From Sycobia sp. Sy_11 (lineage: Eukaryota; Arthropoda; Insecta; Hymenoptera; Epichrysomallidae), in assembly GCA_018907035.1 (NCBI GenBank), contig JACCIC010000028.1:1891501-1955500 (forward strand): DNA of 64,000 nt, written 5' to 3'. The translations under genes and the position numbers were made by a program. The notes below the pieces were generated by a model. That model was not told the origin of the DNA, searched no databases, and saw nothing but the letters and a program-made list of their open reading frames with translations. This document shows positions 13,810-24,847 of the stretch, one piece after another. Positions within the stretch are counted from its first letter, which is position 1. Each line of letters begins with the position of its first letter.

Positions 13810-15776
13810 ATTATTCCTCAATCGATTCTCTACTTAATGAATCTTAACGATCTCGCGCCCATCATTGGCAAAGCCGTTTTATCAAACAACACCGACTAAT
13901 CATTCCTGGGACACCGCGTTAAAATCCAAATTTTCCCGGCTAGCTCGAATTCCCGGCGATTTGCCAATTGTATCCCGGATGACGCCCGAGCACCCGGGCT
14001 GATAATACATCCACTTGCGCGCAGCTCTCGGGAAAATCGAGGCTTCCTACCGCGGGGGACCGCGCGAAAAGACGGGCCGCGAGCGTCGGTGGATCCGAGG
14101 GTAGCGAGGGCTGGCGCGCGGGCGAGGCAGAGAAGGGGTCGACGCAATTACTGCGTCGTAAATGATTAGATCGGGGCGGTGGGCGGGGGGAGGGGTATGG
14201 GTCGCTCGTCGTATCGCGTCGATGGGGGGGGGGGGGAGAATGCATGCGAGCGGTACCGTTCCGGTCGGTGAAGATATAGAATATCGGCGTTAATTGCCAA
14301 TCAGTCGTGCGCTTGTTATGTAAAACGCTTTGTGTTTTTTATTTTTATTTTTTTTTATTTTTGTTGGATGCCGGAGAAGAGCTATTTTAATTACCGATCA
14401 CTCGAATACTACTTAAGTTTCAGGAAAAAACGATCGATTTAGCGCAGCTCGAATTTTGCTTTAATTAAGATATTTAACGACTTTTACGGTTCATCCCGAT
14501 CTCTGGATCGAATAAGAGAATGACGAATAGTTGACGAATTTTCAGAAAATAGCTAAGCTGATAATGGAAATAGATAGTTGACATGAATCTTTTCAGTTTA
14601 ATTTCAACAAAAGCTCTTTCATTTCGCTTTTATTTACTTAAAGGTATGGAAAAATTTAAATAAATACAGGCCGTTATAATAATCTATTTGAATATGTTAT
14701 ATAAAATTATATTTTGTACTTTTTGCGAATGATAAGCGCCAGTACGTCGTGAAAAAAGTTATATTATTACTTTCATTTCCAACAGTGGACACTAGGTTTT
14801 AATTTAAGTAATGTGTTTAATTTCACTTATTTTTATTATTGAAATTTGCTTGCAATATGACTAAAACGAATGTAAAGAAACACTACTCTCTGTGTAATTT
14901 TTCGAAATCCGTGAGATCTGATATTTCGTCCATTACGTATATGCATTCTTTTTTTTTTATCTTTTTCATTTTATCTCCATTATTACGAAAAAAAATTTGA
15001 TGACGCTAGTAAAAATGATGTACAATGGAGCTTTTCAGGAATCGGTATCATAAAATATTTTCACTTTAATCTCTACATCAATTGCGTGGGATTATTTTGG
15101 CAGATTTTTTTTTTTAATTCTTTATTAATTGTGACTTTGATTATGACGTCAAATAGTCTCTTTTTTCATATTTATTGACGATAAAATTTATCAATGACGA
15201 TTTATCAATACTGAAATGCCCGCTACGAAATTTAATAGTTTTCTGATAAGACCTGGCGGTCCTAGAAATGTAGGTGCGTTTTTTCTCAATATTTCAAAGA
15301 GCTACAAACTCCTTCGAAATATGGTTTGCAAGCATTTCGATTAAATCTTGAAGGGACCTTCATTTACTCAATGGACATTTAATCCGAATATATTTCTCAA
15401 TTCTCCTTCAAAATCCGCAGCTGTTGCCTTTCATTCATCGTTGCCTAATCGTCGTCGATACCTCATAATCAAAATGTCCTCATAATTTCGATGCTATTCG
15501 ACGGACCTGCGCAGCCGCGCTCTGTTTTGTTTCTCCGTCACCTCAAAGACGCCGCCGCTGGCCCGATCGCGGTTACCACACGCGTGGCCGGCCCAACGAG
15601 AGACAACCAGTCCCCTCCCCCCGCCCCGTCGTTTTTTTCGGTTCAGATAGACGCCTCGTCGCCCGCCCCCTACCCCCGCGGCCGCGGAGCCCACGGGCCG
15701 AACAACCGCCGCCGGCCGCCCGGCCGTTAACACCGGAAGCATTAAATGCACCGCGAGCGCTCAAAGCTCTTGCCAG

Positions 15777-15777
<1 letters not shown>

Positions 15778-15816
<39 letters not shown>
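15778..15816. repeat. (TA)n microsatellite
   Basis: Pure TA run, followed 7 nt later by a 19-nt motif (15824-15842) that recurs beside another (TA)n tract at 37170-37188. Confidence 0.95.
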
Positions 15817-15819
<3 letters not shown>

Positions 15820-15930
15820 AAACCTCCGTCTCTTTATCTCGGGGCGCTCCCGCAACAAAGCGGGCACCGCGGCTAGGGCTGCGTGCGGTACGATGCGGTG
15901 GTGGCGTTCCCCTCGCCAGCCGCGACCGAG

Positions 15931-15979
<49 letters not shown>
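15931..15979. repeat. (TA)n microsatellite
   Basis: TATG followed by about 22 TA units inside the CpG island. Confidence 0.95.
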
Positions 15980-15981
<2 letters not shown>

Positions 15982-16007
15982 AGAGAGACGCAGGGGGAGA
16001 GATGGGG

Positions 16008-16035
16008 GAGAGAGAGAGAGAGAGAGAGAGAGAGA
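16008..16035. repeat. (GA)n microsatellite
   Basis: About fourteen GA units just right of the preceding (TA)n tract. Confidence 0.95.
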
Positions 16036-16922
16036 CGGACGGTGCGCGCGAATAAACACGAGACGGCCGAGGGCGGGGGACCGACGGCGGCGGGTGGCGG
16101 GAGGTAGTGCAGGGAGTCGGTGCCGCCGCTCGCGCAGGCGTGCGCGTGGCCGCGCCGTCGGTGGCGGCGCGCGGCGCGCGCCACCCTCGCGCTCGCGGGC
16201 AGTCGGGAGCGCGGCGCGGACCGACAGCCGTGCTCGTTCCTCCCTGCGCACCGCGAAGCCGCGGACCGGGCGAGATCGCGCGCGTCGTCGTTGGCTCGGG
16301 TGCCGCGCGATAGATCGGCCGAGGTGGGGGCCGGCGGCCTTCCTGGATCGGCGTCCCGTTGAGCAGGTTCGCCCGTCGAGACGGCCTTCGGCCGTTTGGT
16401 TGTGTGTTTTGGGACGAGGTGGAGCGAGCGAGGGTTCTGTTTTTTTTTTTTTTTTTGTTTTTTCTCCCAATCTCGGATGTCACGTAGGATGCCGGGTCGT
16501 GGTAAATGGTGAGGTCATGTAAGTGTTTAATGCATTAAGCAGCGGATTTCCTTGTATTATTTAGTTTGCTCTTGCGTTGGCAATTATTGAAATTTTCTAT
16601 ATTTTTAGAAAGGCTCGATTAATATTGCAATATAAAATATTACGAATTTTTTATTTATATTATTATTTTCTAAAACAGCTTAAATTCATTAATTTGCCCA
16701 ATGAAGTTCAAAAATTTAATTCATAAAGCTATAAATCAATTATAGGAAAAATATAAAATATTGACTGTAGAGTGTGTTTTTATGGTTATAATGAGAAATG
16801 CGTTATACTATATACTATTAAGGCAAAAATTTCTGACATTCAGTATACCTAACGATTTCGTGTTATTTATATAATACTTAAAAAAGATAGAGAAGTTATG
16901 CAAATTTTATTATTATAGGTTT

Positions 16923-16925
<3 letters not shown>

Positions 16926-16966
<41 letters not shown>
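16926..16966. repeat. (TA)n microsatellite
   Basis: Pure TA run of about 41 nt. Confidence 0.95.
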
Positions 16967-16969
<3 letters not shown>

Positions 16970-16991
16970 TTATTTTTTTAATGCCGCATCT

Positions 16992-16997
<6 letters not shown>

Positions 16998-17030
<33 letters not shown>

Positions 17031-17032
17031 GC
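16998..17032. repeat. (CA)n microsatellite
   Basis: CA run of about 14 units ending in GCACGC variants, 31 nt after a (TA)n tract. Confidence 0.95.
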
Positions 17033-18615
17033 AAACATGCGCACACACTTGTATGTATAGTGGATAAAATGGACGGTTTCTGCTATCGTGGACTCGGGTA
17101 AATATTTTTTGAAAATTTCGAAATGACAGAGACCCGGACTCGAGTGTTTGAGCAGCCACGTCTTTCTAAGTAAAGTCCGGCGTTGATACAAGTAAACAAA
17201 CCGCATGCTTTCTCGGCGCTACGTTTCTGCGGGCACCGCTTTGATTAATTCACTCTTTTATTCGTTATCCGCACAGCTTATTTTTATAATCTCTCTTTCA
17301 GCGGCCATAAATATATCCGCTAAAAGTAATTGAGCTATTTGCATTCTTTCCCGCTGCGGCTCGAAATTATTTTATTGGTACTTTTTCCCTCCCTCGCCCC
17401 TCTGTCCCTTATCGGCGCGGTATTAATAATTTTATACTGTACCTTCCTAATGTATGCGCGTTATTATCGCCCCCTTTATCGCGCGATGAAAAATGAATTT
17501 CGAAAAAAATAAAAAAGAAGAAGAAAAAAAAAATTATTAAGCCATTTTCACCGCTTCATAAATATTTATAAGATTACCTCCCCTGCCGCTCGCGGGATTA
17601 CTTAATGATAATGCTGTATTCGTGACTCGATAAAGGGCAGTTATTTACAGTAATCTTACGCGGGCGGGTCTTGGTTGTTAGCGCATAATGTTGCCGTTAA
17701 ATATATTCCATGCATAAAAGACGGCTAATTAAAAGTAATTTCGAGTTTTTAACGAGCGTCCAATCCCCCACCGCCGCTCCCCTTCGGTAACTAAAGAAAT
17801 GCCGCGAAATTCTCCATCTCTTTTCGCTGAAACGCTCTTCGAGCTCCCAACGTCCGAGTCTCGAATTATTGCCCCGGCTTCCGAAGCCGCAGCCGGCCTC
17901 GCGGACGTGCGGAGGTTGGACGCGTACGCGACGTCCACGAGGCGCGTTCGAACGACGAGCGATTGCACCGAGGCAGTTGCGCTGGGCGGCTCGATCATGA
18001 AAGAGCGACGAGCGAGCGCGGCAATAATTATTATTTCCAGGCCGCGCGCCGCTCGCCTCCTAGACGCTTGCACGTGGCTAATTTTTGTTCTTTTAGACTT
18101 TAGCATTATTTCCGGATTATCCGGGGAGTGTACGTGTCGGCGACTCGCTAAAAATCGAATCCCGTCCAAAGGCAGGGCGCGGGCAGCGCGTCTCTTTCTT
18201 CGTCAATCCGCGCGTACGAAGCATATAAATCAAGTCCGGGCTGCTGCGCGCTTCCAGCCAGTAACGGCGTCCCCGGCGCTACTTTGGGAATATTTATCGC
18301 GTTTCAGGCTGGCTAACTCGAAACGCGCGACTGACAGCCGACGAATCGAGCGCGAGTTCACCGGACTGCGAGTTCAAATGTAAACAGGACGACGAGTTCC
18401 CGAATGCGCGCGGCCGTCAGTTTTCTCCGCGGTAGCTTTGACGGAAGTATTTTATGTGCACGTAGTTCCCTGTTCTGTTTTTCCAATTAAGCTACGATTT
18501 TTTTTTTCGAAGTCGTCTGTCGAAAAGCAGAGGGGCAATTTCGCAATTCATGCGATTGTCGCATTAAAATTTATAAAGCCGCGTCAGTTATGGCGTTTAC
18601 GAGAATTCGAAAAGC

Positions 18616-18639
18616 AAAAAAAAAAAAAAAAAAAAAAAA
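18616..18639. repeat. Poly(A) tract
   Basis: About 24 A followed by CAAACAAAC. It resembles a retroposon tail, but no element body is recognisable on its 5' side. Confidence 0.85.
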
Positions 18640-19093
18640 CAAACAAACTCATACGAGATAGGCGTAACGGACGCACCGAGCTTCGTCGTGCCGGAATGGC
18701 GAGCGGGCGATAATAATCTCCCATGTCAGATGGCCTAATTTGTCACGTACAGCAAGTGGGCGTACGTGACGATGTATAGATCGAGAGTTTTTTTTTCTCT
18801 TTTTTTTTAACCGATCTGAATTTTTCGGGCCAACCGTATCGCATGTATAAATCTTTTTTTTTTTTTTTTCTCGTCGCCTCGTCAACGAATATGCGCCTAC
18901 CTTTCCGTATTTCAATTTAAACTGTATTCAGTTGGAAAAATTTAACGAACAATATTTTTAGCTTCGCGGGCTAAAGCTCGCGCCCGTACGACCCGCGCGC
19001 CAAAGTGATACGAAACGAGATTATTTTGGGTCTGCGTGTATTAAAGTAGCGCGTAGTTGAAAAAAAAGGAATTACTCTAAAAAAAAGCTTTCA

Positions 19094-19104
19094 ATATATA
19101 TGTA

Positions 19105-19151
<47 letters not shown>
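19094..19151. repeat. (TA)n microsatellite
   Basis: TATG/TACA start followed by a pure TA run. Confidence 0.95.
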
Positions 19152-19154
<3 letters not shown>

Positions 19155-20069
19155 AAAAATATCGTTTGACGTACACACTAACGAAGCGTAATATGGTAAA
19201 AATGACTAGTGATGGGACAGAAAGAGAAAAACGATAATATAAGAGGGATGAGAGAGAGAGAGCAAATGAGAGTGACAGATAGTGAGGGGGTAACAACTTC
19301 ATTAGCGTGCGCTTTATAATTATGTCTTAATTATATTATACGAGAATCATGTCAATAGAAAAAATTTTCCTATCGTGCTGTTTGAATTATATAGAATTAA
19401 AAATTAAAATAGGTAAATATTTAAATAAAACTTTAATATGAAAGTAATTAAATATTAGAACCGTAGAATCTTTAGTCGACTAAAAGGCCAATTTTATTTG
19501 AATCATATTTAGACGGATTGTTAAAAATTCACGTCAATTCCCGCGTAAACATTTTATTAATGAGAGCATTAATTCCATTCCCGATATTTTTTTTTTCGAC
19601 GTACTATTTTAAATTAATTAATAACTAGAAGAACTCAATTCCTCTATCGCCTTCTGTATAAATACATAATTAAACCAGATTTTATTAACTTAATTAATTT
19701 ATTTTATTTAATTTTATTAATTTTATTAAATTTTCATAGCATTTTGAAATGAAGTAATTGATACAAAAATCAGTGTCACAACAAATTTGATCCACGTTAC
19801 CAAGGATTTTATTTAATATTTATTGGGAATACCAATAATGGTAAAAATTAAGCGAATTAAATATTTGGCTAGTTTCACGAGAATTCACGGCTCTGATTAT
19901 TTCACAGCGTTCGCGCTATATGCGTATTTACTATATTTTCGACTGTATTTGCAACTCTTCGCTCGAGCAGCAAAGTCGTGTATTTGTTTATACGTTATTA
20001 GAACAAACGACGGACTTTCGTTCCCAAGACGATACTCGAGAACGCGAATTTTTTCCGTCTCGGTAAAAC

Positions 20070-20093
20070 AAAAAAAAAAAAAAAAAAAAAAAA
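20070..20093. repeat. Poly(A) tract
   Basis: About 24 A, 36 nt before the hairpin at 20129. Confidence 0.85.
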
Positions 20094-20128
20094 TACGCCG
20101 CGTCGTTATCTTTGGTACCCCGAGGGCA

Positions 20129-20171
20129 GCCGTTGCGTTAATTACCCGGAATCGGGTAATTAACCAGCGGC
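20129..20171. repeat. Strong inverted repeat (19-bp stem, 4-nt loop)
   Basis: Arms 20137-20148 and 20153-20164 are perfect reverse complements around a GAAT loop. After one bulged C (20136) the pairing continues for seven more base pairs (20129-20135 with 20165-20171, one G-T wobble). The inner arms include TTAATTA/TAATTAA, a homeodomain-type core. It could be a dimeric protein site, a cruciform, or a folded RNA in an unseen transcript; no function is shown. Confidence 0.7.
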
Positions 20172-20434
20172 GAAAGAAAAACAATTGCATCGCCGCGAAG
20201 TTCTTTTGTAACTTTATCATCTCGAGCCCCCGGCCGCACGTGGCGTCCGTTAACGTAACGATCGAATTATAAAATAACCCGACCCCTTAACAAGTCCATG
20301 AAACAGGTTTTAATCCATCACCGAACTTCCTCTTTGGGTAACTGTTACCATTCCCTAAAGGGCGGAGTAAAACTAACTTTGGCCGAAGTTACATATATAT
20401 ATACATACACATACTCGTATATACGTATTAGTTC

Positions 20435-20488
20435 TCGGTCGCTTCCTCGGTTGCTTCCTCGGGCGCTTCCTCGGCCGCTCTCTCGGTC
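20435..20488. repeat. 12-bp minisatellite
   Basis: Four units of consensus TCGGNCGCTTCC in direct tandem, with a partial fifth. The units differ at one to three positions. Confidence 0.85.
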
Positions 20489-20957
20489 CCAGACCTACAC
20501 TCCCTGGTTGGATATTTTCTCTTCCTTCGTCCTTCCCTGCCCTCCGCCCCCTACCATCCCGCACTGTTGTACATTCATCTATCGGCGCATCAGACGGTCG
20601 CGCGTCGAGATAATGCATTGGGAACGCCGGGCGTTGCTTCGATAAAAGCCCCCGAGATTATTTGCCTCGAAAATCGAGAAATTCCGCCGGGCGGGCGAGT
20701 AAAATGCCAAAAGCCCCGGGCTTTGACGGGGATTTGACGGTAATTGCGAAATAACGAGGGGGAGAAATTTTTAACCGTATTAAAAGGTGTCGCGCTGAAT
20801 TTCTCATTTGCAAACAGTCGACTCCCGGGCGTACAGTCGAAGCTATTAGATGCAGTTTCACGGAGCTTGAAAATTTTTTAATATTCGACGAAAACAGGAG
20901 ACGGGGAGAGTGGGTGGCGCTGGCAGGCCGAGAACGAGAGATTGACGTGGCGAACGG

Positions 20958-20959
<2 letters not shown>

Positions 20960-20995
<36 letters not shown>

Positions 20996-21012
20996 AAGAG
21001 AGCGAGAGAGCT
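20960..21012. repeat. (GA)n microsatellite
   Basis: GA run with a few interruptions at its right end. Confidence 0.95.
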
Positions 21013-21172
21013 CTTATAAAAAGAACAGAAATAGACAGACTGTTAGCGCCTGTTGTTGCGCTGACACAAAAAGCCGTTAATCGCGAACTAAACATTGCGC
21101 GGCCCAGTTGACTTTTCAACGAGAGGTCTACGGGTATCTGTATCGATTGCTCTCTTTATCCACGACTAAACC

Positions 21173-21216
<44 letters not shown>

Positions 21217-21220
21217 AGAG
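21173..21220. repeat. (GA)n microsatellite
   Basis: GA run broken by a single GGA; second GA tract within 200 bp. Confidence 0.95.
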
Positions 21221-21301
21221 TGGCATCGGCGTTTCGATGGCCGATTCGACGGGGGCATATTTCGCGCTTTTTCTTTCGAGCGATTAGCGGTTAGCCGCGC
21301 T

Positions 21302-21312
21302 CCCCCCCCCCC
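21302..21312. repeat. Poly(C) run
   Basis: About eleven C in a row in a GC-rich patch; one of many such G/C homopolymers in the window. Confidence 0.85.
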
Positions 21313-23538
21313 CGTCACACCGCCACCAGCTCCGCAGCCGCGAATACGAGCTTTGAAATTTCGATGGCTTTCACGGTCTTCGCACGTGCTCTGTGGAACA
21401 GTTGGTGCCGGGTTTTGCCTTCATTGATTCTACCTACATTCCTTCTGCTCTTTTGTCATTATTGCGGTCAGGCTATTTCCTTTGTCCTCGTTGGAAAATT
21501 ATTACTTTCTGGAATTTATTAGTTCGTCCAATATTTTGATTGTTGTAGTTGTTTTGAAAAAAAGAAATAGTTACAATTTTTTTCTGTAAATCTCGATGAA
21601 TAATTTTTTTTTCCTTTATAAAATTACAATATTCTTGGTGGAAATTTCATAAATGGACGTACCATTTAAAATAGAGATAAAGTAGCCGGCAAATTTATAA
21701 AATTTTTAAATTATTATATACTCATTTACAATTTATATTTAAATGAAACATGTAAAATTATTCCGTATCGGTGAATATTCTACTATCGTATAGTTCTGTA
21801 AATGCTATCGCGGCATTTTTGAAAAAACAACAAACACTCAAGCATGTATCTTAATTGTAAATAATTCATTAAATTCTCAATCGATATTTGTATTTATTTT
21901 GAATATATAATTAAATTATTTAAGATATCTAGGCTGGAACTCGCTATGCAAATTATAAAGTTGGAGTTATGATAGATACGAAATTATTGCATTTTTTATG
22001 TGTAACGACAAATATAGGAGAACAGAAATCAAAATAAAAGCGCACGATTTTTCTTATAATTAACGTATCATAATGATATTTAATTTATTGTTTTATTAAA
22101 ATAATTCTATATTTGAGAGAAATAGTAAATCTAAATTATAAAGCAGAGATAATAGTGGCATAGTGCTACAGAAAATTCTGGCTTGCATTTGTTTTCTGCT
22201 TTCCTTCATCGAAATTCGGCTGGATTTACACGGATTACCATAAATAGCCGATTATTTGTCGACCTTTCAAAAATGAGTAAAAAACTATTTGCGAATAGAG
22301 ATTAAATATAATTTTTTCCCGAACCCTTATTCCTTCATTGATACCGCTGAGAAAAAGAAAGATTTTCTTAAAAAAGAAAATCTTCAGATTATGCAATTTA
22401 TATACACATAAATATCCAATTTAATTAAAATTAAGTAATTACTGCCAGTATTAATGGGAGATATAACGTGATAATTTGACCCATATTTGTTATTCGAAAA
22501 TCGTGGCTATTCCATGCGAGCTAGAATATTTTTTCTTAACAATTCGACCTTAGATGTTATTATTTCGCCATTTGATTTTTACGTAATGCTATCCTACAAG
22601 AAGTGCTCGAGATAATGAATATACGGCCATGATTAATATTTCAATTTTTTTTTTCAAGAGCGAATAAACGAGTTTCTATGCGCGTACTATGAGAAAGACA
22701 TTCCTGCGTACTATTTGCCATACGCTCAGTTTCCGGTAACATTTCCATTCCACCCGCTAAAATGTAAACCACGAGACGACGATGAATCTTCTCGTTCTCC
22801 TCTCGTCATTCGCGAAACTTACGAAACTAATGCGCGCAAAAGCCGACAACAGGGCAAAGCACTCGGAGAACTCGTCCTCCTTTAATAATTTTTCAGGCAG
22901 CCCGGCGCCGAGACAACGCGCCGCCCCCGTCGGCCGCGCGCAAATCCAAAGAGGCCGTTTTGGCGCATTCCGCGCGGCCGTTTATCTTCGTCCCGCGACC
23001 GGCGGGCGGGTCGGACTCGCGACGGCTTTCGCGCGCAATCGTACCCGACCGGGAGACGCGAGCGCGCCCGTCCATTCGTTTCCACGGTAATTGGACATTT
23101 TCGCCTGTGACCGGGATGGCTCGACGAGTCGTCCCGCGCTTAAAGTACCCCATCGCCGCCTCCCCCGCCCCCGAACAACCGGTATTATCCGAGCGTTCGG
23201 ATGACGCCGAGGCAGTCTGCATTTTGTACGCGAACGCGCGGGTCGCGTGAAAAACTTTTTCCTACCCGGGAGAGAACAATACGCCGCCGTGAGCGAGCTC
23301 GTCGCTGTTACGGCAGCCGGGACTCGTTGTTGTCGATATTTTTTTTTTTATTTATTTTCTCGCGAAAACGCGAGGCTTAGCACCAGTTCCGTAGGTAGAT
23401 ACACGCACGCACACACACACGCGTCTATTTGAACAAATCACACGCGCACAGGTCGTCGTCCTCTGTCGCGGGGCCGGCCGCGAATCGCTAAAGCTCGTTA
23501 AATCCGCGAGCAGGCAGCGTCGCCTCTGGTTTTTCGGA

Positions 23539-23561
23539 TTTTTTTTTTTTTTTTTTTTTTT
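23539..23561. repeat. Poly(T) tract
   Basis: About 23 T just upstream of the (GA)n tract in the presumptive promoter. Confidence 0.9.
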
Positions 23562-23580
23562 AATACGGTTGTTTCCGAGA

Positions 23581-23584
23581 CAGA

Positions 23585-23624
<40 letters not shown>
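23581..23624. repeat. (GA)n microsatellite in presumptive promoter
   Basis: GA run about 320 bp upstream of the start codon. In insects GA tracts near promoters can bind GAGA-type factors; that role is inference here. Confidence 0.9.
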
Positions 23625-23735
23625 GCCGAACGCCTGCGCGCGACGAGCTCATCCGAGCCCTTTGCCGTTGTTTCAGCGCTAGCCGACGCGCGACGAGCTT
23701 GAAGAGGGTCGACTTCGCGCAGGATTAATCGAGGA

Positions 23736-23810
23736 ATGCCGCGGGCCCGTGGGTCCGGGTCGGCGCTTGGCCCCGCTCGCCCGGCCCCCGGCGCGCCGCG
23801 CCGGACCTGA
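23736..23810 (+). promoter_or_regulatory. Upstream ORF 1 (24 codons)
   Basis: ATG with purines at -3 and +4 weakly matched, running 24 codons to TGA at 23808-23810, entirely upstream of the main start. Arg/Pro/Gly/Ala-rich product of no recognisable family. Relevant only if it lies within the transcript. Confidence 0.35.
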
Positions 23811-23833
23811 GGCTGGTCCGGGGCACTCGGACG

Positions 23834-23863
23834 ATGCGGCGCAGGGCCAGAGCCGTGCCGTGA
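23834..23863 (+). promoter_or_regulatory. Upstream ORF 2 (9 codons)
   Basis: ATG followed by nine codons in all (product MRRRARAVP) and TGA at 23861-23863, ending 78 nt before the main start. Short enough to allow re-initiation. Confidence 0.35.
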
Positions 23864-23880
23864 GCCGGGCCAATCCCAGA

Positions 23881-23931
23881 AGAGGAGGAGGACGACGAGG
23901 ACGACGACGACGACGACGACGACGACGAGGA
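23881..23931 (+). repeat. (GAC)n/(GAG)n trinucleotide repeat in 5' leader
   Basis: GAG and GAC triplets ending 10 nt before the start codon, so probably in the 5' untranslated region. Length is likely to vary between individuals. Confidence 0.85.
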
Positions 23932-23941
23932 AGCGGCGAGA

Positions 23942-24229
23942 ATGGAGGCGAAAGCGGGCCCGGGCGCGCCGACGCGGCTCGTCTACTGCCTGCTGCTGGC
24001 CCAGTTCCTCGCCCAGTTCGTCACCTTCTTCTACCTGTACGTGCACGTGACGCGGCTCGAGCACGAGGTCAGGGCGACCTCGGCGGCGGCTGCGCTGCTC
24101 GGCCGCGGCGGCGGGACCGCCGACTGCCGGGACGGCGGCGCCGTGGGCCGCGGCGTCGAGGTCGTGAGGCGCAGGCGCAGCAGCGCGCTGCCCGCCGCCG
24201 AGGAGAACGCCGTGTCCGAGGTCTTCAGG
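23942..24229 (+). CDS. Exon 1: N-terminus of membrane collagen
   Basis: Encodes residues 1-96 from ATG at 23942 (context GCGGCGAGA-ATG-G, purine at -3 and G at +4). Residues 13-34 form one hydrophobic segment rich in Leu, Phe, Tyr and Val, preceded by Lys/Arg and without a signal-peptide cleavage pattern, which fits a type II signal anchor. Residues 38-53 continue with RLEHEV and an Ala-rich heptad-like stretch, possibly a trimer-starting coiled coil. R76-R79 is a furin-type motif (RRRR before Ser-Ser); gliomedin is known to be shed by such cleavage. Exon ends in phase 0 at a consensus donor (AGG|GTGAGT). The exon is strongly GC-rich with Arg, Ala and Gly codons. An antisense 272-codon frame over it is a shadow. 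Confidence 0.85.
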
Positions 24230-24829
24230 GTGAGTCAATGGTCTTGTGTCCTGCGAACGCGTTCTCCGTACATTTGGTCCGCGCTCCGCTTCCATAGAAT
24301 TGCAAATTAGCACCATTCAAACTGTGTCCGTGCACGTCGAGGTGCTGTTTTGTTTTAATTTCGTGAATTTTACTAACGCGACGTGGAGCTGTGTTGTCTG
24401 TATCGGGAAAGTCGGAAAACATTTCCTTTATTTGGCTCGACTAGAGACGTCGGAAAATTCGGAATGATAAAAAAGCTTTTTTCTTGTTCGAAGCAAATTT
24501 TGACGATAACCGGTCACTAAGTAAATCGATGCCAATAACGTGAAGCTAAAACTCTACAATTCAAGGAGTTGGTACGGTAAAAAGATATGAAACAGATAGT
24601 TTTCTAAAGTCTCACTAGAGGGTAAAAAATACAGAAATTGTATTTCACGCAATAGTTTACTGGCGTTGACTTTACCCATGAAATTTAAATCATTATCAAG
24701 AAATATCGAAAAATCGTTTTCAAATAAGATTGCGTCGAGCGAAAGTAATAATTTTGCTTGATGAGATATTTTGAACAAGATTTCGCCAGAATATTGGCAG
24801 TGTTTTCAATTTGATAAAACTGATAAAAT

Positions 24830-24847
24830 TTTTTTTTTTTTTTTTTT
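24830..24847. repeat. Poly(T) tract
   Basis: About 18 T in AT-rich intron sequence. Confidence 0.85.

Larger units (their letters stand above)
10101..15480. other. AT-rich noncoding stretch
   Basis: Predominantly AT-rich, with a small CpG-rich block at 13900-14250 that includes a G-run at about 14225. Poly(T) lies at 10162-10186, an alternating CG run at about 13792-13809 and a CT repeat at 11828-11856. Open frames are short and none shows similarity to a known family. Confidence 0.55.
15480..16518 (+). promoter_or_regulatory. CpG island with candidate first exon and donor
   Basis: A kilobase of very GC- and CpG-rich sequence, interrupted by two (TA)n tracts and a (GA)n tract. At its right edge is a strong splice donor, TCAT|GTAAGT, with the exon ending at 16518, and composition drops to AT-rich immediately after it. 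This pattern is typical of a promoter plus first exon. It lies 7.4 kb upstream of the collagen start codon, so it could supply a noncoding 5' exon for that gene or start another transcript. No acceptor partner or product can be shown; the assignment is inference. Confidence 0.3.
16519..22760. other. Noncoding stretch upstream of the collagen gene
   Basis: AT-rich at 16519-17760 and 21420-22760. Mixed or CpG-rich at 17760-18430 and 20100-21400. Contains several microsatellites, a strong hairpin at 20129-20171 and a 12-bp minisatellite. The open frame of 194 codons at 17799-18383 lies in a CpG-rich block and has no recognisable domain or codon pattern. No gene is supported. Confidence 0.55.
22760..23941 (+). 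promoter_or_regulatory. Presumptive promoter and 5' leader of collagen gene
   Basis: GC content climbs from about 22880 and remains high through exon 1, which fits a CpG-type promoter. I see no convincing TATA box. A (GA)n tract lies at 23581-23624 and a (GAC)n tract directly before the start codon. Two short upstream ORFs (23736-23810 and 23834-23863) precede the main start; if the transcript begins left of them they should lower translation. The transcription start cannot be placed from sequence alone. Confidence 0.45.

Noticed and set aside
15742..16522. Overlapping open frames of 242 and 258 codons on opposite strands
   Set aside because: Both are Arg/Ala-rich with Tyr-Ile and Arg-Glu runs produced by the (TA)n and (GA)n tracts; a result of GC richness, not coding.
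23749..24297. 182-codon frame overlapping exon 1 in another frame on the + strand
   Set aside because: Begins at GTG, not ATG, and is Arg/Gly-rich through the GAC repeat. The frame at 23942 has the membrane segment and the splice continuity.
23498..24316. Minus-strand open frame of 272 codons over exon 1
   Set aside because: Antisense shadow of the GC-rich first exon and leader; includes runs translated from the GAC and GA repeats.
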